A DNA stretch of 64,000 nucleotides, taken from assembly GCA_964390445.1 (NCBI GenBank), contig CAYMJJ010000001.1, positions 1-64,000 of the forward strand, given 5' to 3'. The notes below the pieces were generated by a model. That model was not told where the DNA came from. It did no database searches and saw only the letters and a program-made list of their open reading frames with translations. Made by a program: the position numbers and the translations under genes. Numbering within the stretch: the first letter of the stretch is position 1; every line of letters begins with the position of its first letter. Positions 61,352 through 64,000 of this stretch are shown in pieces. Source of the stretch: Anderseniella sp964390445. Its GTDB lineage: Bacteria; Pseudomonadota; Alphaproteobacteria; Rhizobiales; Aestuariivirgaceae.

Positions 61352-63031
61352 GTGTCCAAGATTAAATCAGACATCGAAATCGCCCGCGAGGCGAACATGA
61401 AGCCGATCAAGGAGATCGCTGCCAGGATCGGCATCAAGGAAGCTGACCTCATTCCATATGGTCATACCAAGGCAAAGATTTCTGCCGACTTCATCCAGTC
61501 GATCCAGTCCAACAAGGACGGTAACCTGATCCTGGTGACGGCCATCAACCCGACCCCTGCCGGCGAAGGCAAGACCACCACCACGGTGGGTCTCGGTGAC
61601 GGCCTCAATGCCATTGGCAAGAAGGCCATGATCTGTATCCGTGAAGCATCGCTCGGGCCGAACTTCGGCATGAAGGGCGGCGCTGCCGGCGGCGGCATGG
61701 CACAGATCGTGCCGATGGAAGACATGAACCTGCATTTCACCGGCGACTTCCACGCCATCACTTCTGCCCACAACCTGCTGTCGGCGATGATCGACAACCA
61801 CATCTACTGGGGCAATGAACTCGACATCGACGTGCGCCGTGTTGCATGGCGCCGCGTCCTCGACATGAACGACCGCGCCTTGCGCGAGATCACCTGCTCG
61901 CTCGGCGGCGTCTCCAACGGCTTCCCGCGCGAGGCCGGTTTCGACATCACCGTTGCCTCCGAAGTCATGGCAATCCTTTGCCTGGCCAAGAACCTGGCCG
62001 ACCTCGAAGACCGGCTCGGCAGGATGATCGTGGCCCATCGCCGCGACAAGTCACCGGTATATTGCTCCGACATCAAGGCTGCCGGCGCCATGGCCGTGCT
62101 GCTGAAGGACGCCATCCAGCCGAATCTGGTACAGACGCTGGAAAACAACCCGGCCTTCGTGCACGGCGGCCCGTTTGCCAACATCGCACACGGCTGCAAC
62201 TCGGTTGTCGCCACCACCACCGCCCTGAAGCTATGTGACTACGTCGTCACCGAAGCTGGCTTCGGCGCAGACCTTGGTGCCGAGAAGTTCATGAACATCA
62301 AGTGCCGCAAGGCCGGCCTGTCACCGAAGGCCGTCGTCATCGTCGCCACCGTGCGCGCGCTGAAGATGGGTGGTGGCGTTGCCCGTGCAGACCTTGGCAG
62401 CGAAAACGTCAAGGCCGTCACCGACGGTTGCTCGAACCTGGGCCGCCACATCGAGAACATGAAGAACTACGGCGTACCGGCAGTGGTTGCCATCAACCAC
62501 TTCGTCACCGACACCGATGCCGAAATCCAGGCCGTCAAGGACTTCTGCGAAAGCCAGGGCGCAACCGCCGTGCTGTGCAAGCACTGGGCGAAGGGCTCCG
62601 AGGGCGTCAAGGAACTCGCCACCAAGGTGGTCGAGATCGTTGAAAGCGGTGCTGCCGCCTACAAGCCGCTGTACGAAGACAGCCTCGGCCTGTTCGCCAA
62701 GATCGAGAAGATCGCCAAGACCATCTACCGCGCAGACGCGGTTGTGGCCGACAGCAAGATCAAGGCCCAGTTGAAGCAGTGGGAAGCCGATGGCTATGGC
62801 GACCTGCCGGTCTGCATGGCCAAGACGCAGTATTCCTTCACCACCGACCCGAGCGTGCGCGGTGCGCCGACCGGCTTCGACATTCCGGTGCGTGAGGTGC
62901 GCCTGTCGGCCGGTGCCGGCTTCGTGGTCGCTATCTGCGGTGAGATCATGACCATGCCTGGCCTGCCGAAGAAGCCTGCAGCAGAAACCATCTGCCTCAA
63001 TGCAGAAGGTCAGATCGAAGGCCTGTTTTAA
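61352..63031 (+). CDS. fhs: formate--tetrahydrofolate ligase
   Basis: Encodes 559 residues from a GTG with GGAGG eight bases upstream; the GTG at 61337 overlaps that site and is rejected. The P-loop-like ATP site is PTPAGEGKTTTTVGLGD (about 67-84); EASLGPNFGMKGGAAGGGMAQIVPM (in two parts) and the C-terminal MTMPGLPKKPAAE are family blocks. Makes 10-formyl-THF from formate. Confidence 0.97.
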   Translation: MSKIKSDIEIAREANMKPIKEIAARIGIKEADLIPYGHTKAKISADFIQSIQSNKDGNLILVTAINPTPAGEGKTTTTVGLGDGLNAIGKKAMICIREASLGPNFGMKGGAAGGGMAQIVPMEDMNLHFTGDFHAITSAHNLLSAMIDNHIYWGNELDIDVRRVAWRRVLDMNDRALREITCSLGGVSNGFPREAGFDITVASEVMAILCLAKNLADLEDRLGRMIVAHRRDKSPVYCSDIKAAGAMAVLLKDAIQPNLVQTLENNPAFVHGGPFANIAHGCNSVVATTTALKLCDYVVTEAGFGADLGAEKFMNIKCRKAGLSPKAVVIVATVRALKMGGGVARADLGSENVKAVTDGCSNLGRHIENMKNYGVPAVVAINHFVTDTDAEIQAVKDFCESQGATAVLCKHWAKGSEGVKELATKVVEIVESGAAAYKPLYEDSLGLFAKIEKIAKTIYRADAVVADSKIKAQLKQWEADGYGDLPVCMAKTQYSFTTDPSVRGAPTGFDIPVREVRLSAGAGFVVAICGEIMTMPGLPKKPAAETICLNAEGQIEGLF

Positions 63032-63058
63032 GCCATACCCTCAACAGGACAATCATTG

Positions 63059-63084
63059 GGGCGCGGAAGGCAACTTCCGCGCCC
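63059..63084 (+). terminator. terminator after fhs
   Basis: GGGCGCGGAAG (63059-63069) and CTTCCGCGCCC (63074-63084) form a perfect 11-base stem with loop GCAA, followed by TTCATGTTGG. It separates fhs from the convergent permease gene. Confidence 0.75.
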
Positions 63085-63100
63085 TTCATGTTGGTGTATC

Positions 63101-64000
63101 TCAGACCGCGCCGTGCCGGGCACGCGCCCTGACATTCACCTGCGCCGACCTTTGCCCGTACAGCACCGAAATCACCACCGCCGATACGATGATGCCGCCG
63201 CCGATGGCATCGCGCGGATCGGGCACTTCACCGGCCCCGAGCCAACTCCACAAAGGGTTCAGCACCACGTCGAGCAGCACGATCAGGCTGGCTACGACAG
63301 CCGGGATCGACCGCGCAGACCGGGCAAACAGGATCACCGGAACGGCAAGTTGCACCAGTCCCATAACGGCGAGCATCTGGATGTTGTCAGTCCCGACATT
63401 GAAGCCACCGCCAAACAGCCCGGCAACCACAAACACCGCGAGTCCCCCGAGGATCATGGCCGGCATCATGTCGACATGGCGATAGCGCCGCAGCACGTTG
63501 ACCTGTATCGCCCAGCTTGCCGTGTAGCAAAGTGCAATGACGTTGCCGAGCAGGTTTCCCGCCTCCAGCCCATCACGCACGATGTAGGCGACCCCGCACA
63601 GTGCCAGCACCGAAGCAAACCAGGTGGCCCGCGACGGCGTTTCCCCGTTCATGAACCGGCTCAGGACGGCCGTGAGGAGTGGTGCCGTGGCGGCCAGGCA
63701 GGCGACATTTGCCGTGGATGCATAGGTCAGCGCGGTCACGTACATGGTCGAGCCGAGCGAGAAGAAGGTAGCTCCCGCCAGCAGTGCCACCGGCGGCACC
63801 TCGGCGACCTTGGACCAGACCTCACCGCGGTACCGGATCAGCAGCCAGACAATAAGGGCCAGCGCCATGAACAGCGCCCGCCAGCAATTGATCTGCCATC
63901 CGGTGAGACCCGGCATCAGCCGCACGAACAGCCCGGACAGGCTCCACCCGACCGTAGCCATCAGCGCAAGCGCAACGCCCGAGCCGTACGTCTGTTCCTG
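63101..64000 (-). CDS. EamA-family (DMT) permease, 5' end beyond window
   Basis: At least 299 residues. The frame runs without a stop to the window end, where GVALALMATVGWSLSGLFVRL forms the first membrane helix, so the true start lies outside. About ten helices in two EamA repeats; ARGRARHGAV is the basic cytoplasmic tail. Probable exporter of small metabolites; substrate unknown. Confidence 0.85.
   Translation of the reverse strand, partial: QEQTYGSGVALALMATVGWSLSGLFVRLMPGLTGWQINCWRALFMALALIVWLLIRYRGEVWSKVAEVPPVALLAGATFFSLGSTMYVTALTYASTANVACLAATAPLLTAVLSRFMNGETPSRATWFASVLALCGVAYIVRDGLEAGNLLGNVIALCYTASWAIQVNVLRRYRHVDMMPAMILGGLAVFVVAGLFGGGFNVGTDNIQMLAVMGLVQLAVPVILFARSARSIPAVVASLIVLLDVVLNPLWSWLGAGEVPDPRDAIGGGIIVSAVVISVLYGQRSAQVNVRARARHGAV

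Overview
The window is a GC-rich bacterial chromosome segment, almost certainly from an alphaproteobacterium of the Hyphomicrobiales (Rhizobiales) type. The evidence is the set of lineage-typical families (DUF2794, DUF992, DUF2125, the TIGR02302/DUF4175 giant membrane protein, the ftsE-ftsX-ydcF-plsC cluster, a phaA-phaB/phaR locus and a B12-dependent ribonucleotide reductase) and an exact GTTC-N7-GTTC LexA box, the alphaproteobacterial form. Coding density is high, and I see no rRNA, tRNA, insertion sequence, prophage or CRISPR array. A 100-N scaffold gap flanked by a 55-bp duplication suggests a draft or metagenome assembly.

Layout. 1-8 kb: a creatinase-like hydrolase with a methyltransferase, membrane proteins (DUF599, DUF4281), a 2OG-Fe dioxygenase, a DUF2161 nuclease-fold protein, and two divergent transglutaminase-like genes followed by a 61-aa RiPP-precursor-like ORF. 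8-17 kb: leucine biosynthesis (leuC, leuD, leuB) interleaved with a metallopeptidase, an SDR, a lytic transglycosylase, a glutamine amidotransferase and small membrane proteins, then asd with a foldable leader. 17-24 kb: htpG from a recognisable heat-shock promoter, co-transcribed with a DUF4188 gene; DUF2794, DUF992, a YccA-type membrane protein, pterin dehydratase, LMW phosphatase and RNA ligase-like phosphodiesterase. 23-32 kb: a tesA-like esterase divergent from an ABC ATPase/permease pair, cobalamin adenosyltransferase, rhomboid protease, etfBA and 3-hydroxybutyryl-CoA dehydrogenase. 32-41 kb: tlpA-like thioredoxin, argH, lptM-lysA, the TIGR02302 protein, hpt and a zinc-ribbon protein. 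41-48 kb: ftsE-ftsX-ydcF-plsC, nrdJ, an SOS-box-controlled unknown gene and a ChaC-like cyclotransferase. 48-53 kb: aromatic amino-acid operon (chorismate mutase, hisC-type aminotransferase, tyrA), a methyltransferase and glyoxalase II. 53-64 kb: Na/Ca exchanger, the PHB genes phaA-phaB with divergent phaR, a degenerate GGDEF/EAL protein, gamma-glutamyltransferase, fhs, and a DMT permease cut by the window end.

Metabolically the segment links amino-acid biosynthesis (Leu, Asp family/Lys, Arg, Tyr), PHB and acyl-CoA metabolism (phaA, phaB, hbd, ETF), B12-dependent DNA precursor synthesis (cobalamin adenosyltransferase supplying nrdJ) and one-carbon metabolism (fhs).

The most interesting item is the 150-aa gene at 46933-47385. 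Its promoter has a LexA box straddling the -10, and the protein ends in a disordered tail carrying QVNLPLF, which resembles a beta sliding-clamp binding peptide. It may be an undescribed SOS-induced replisome-interacting protein.
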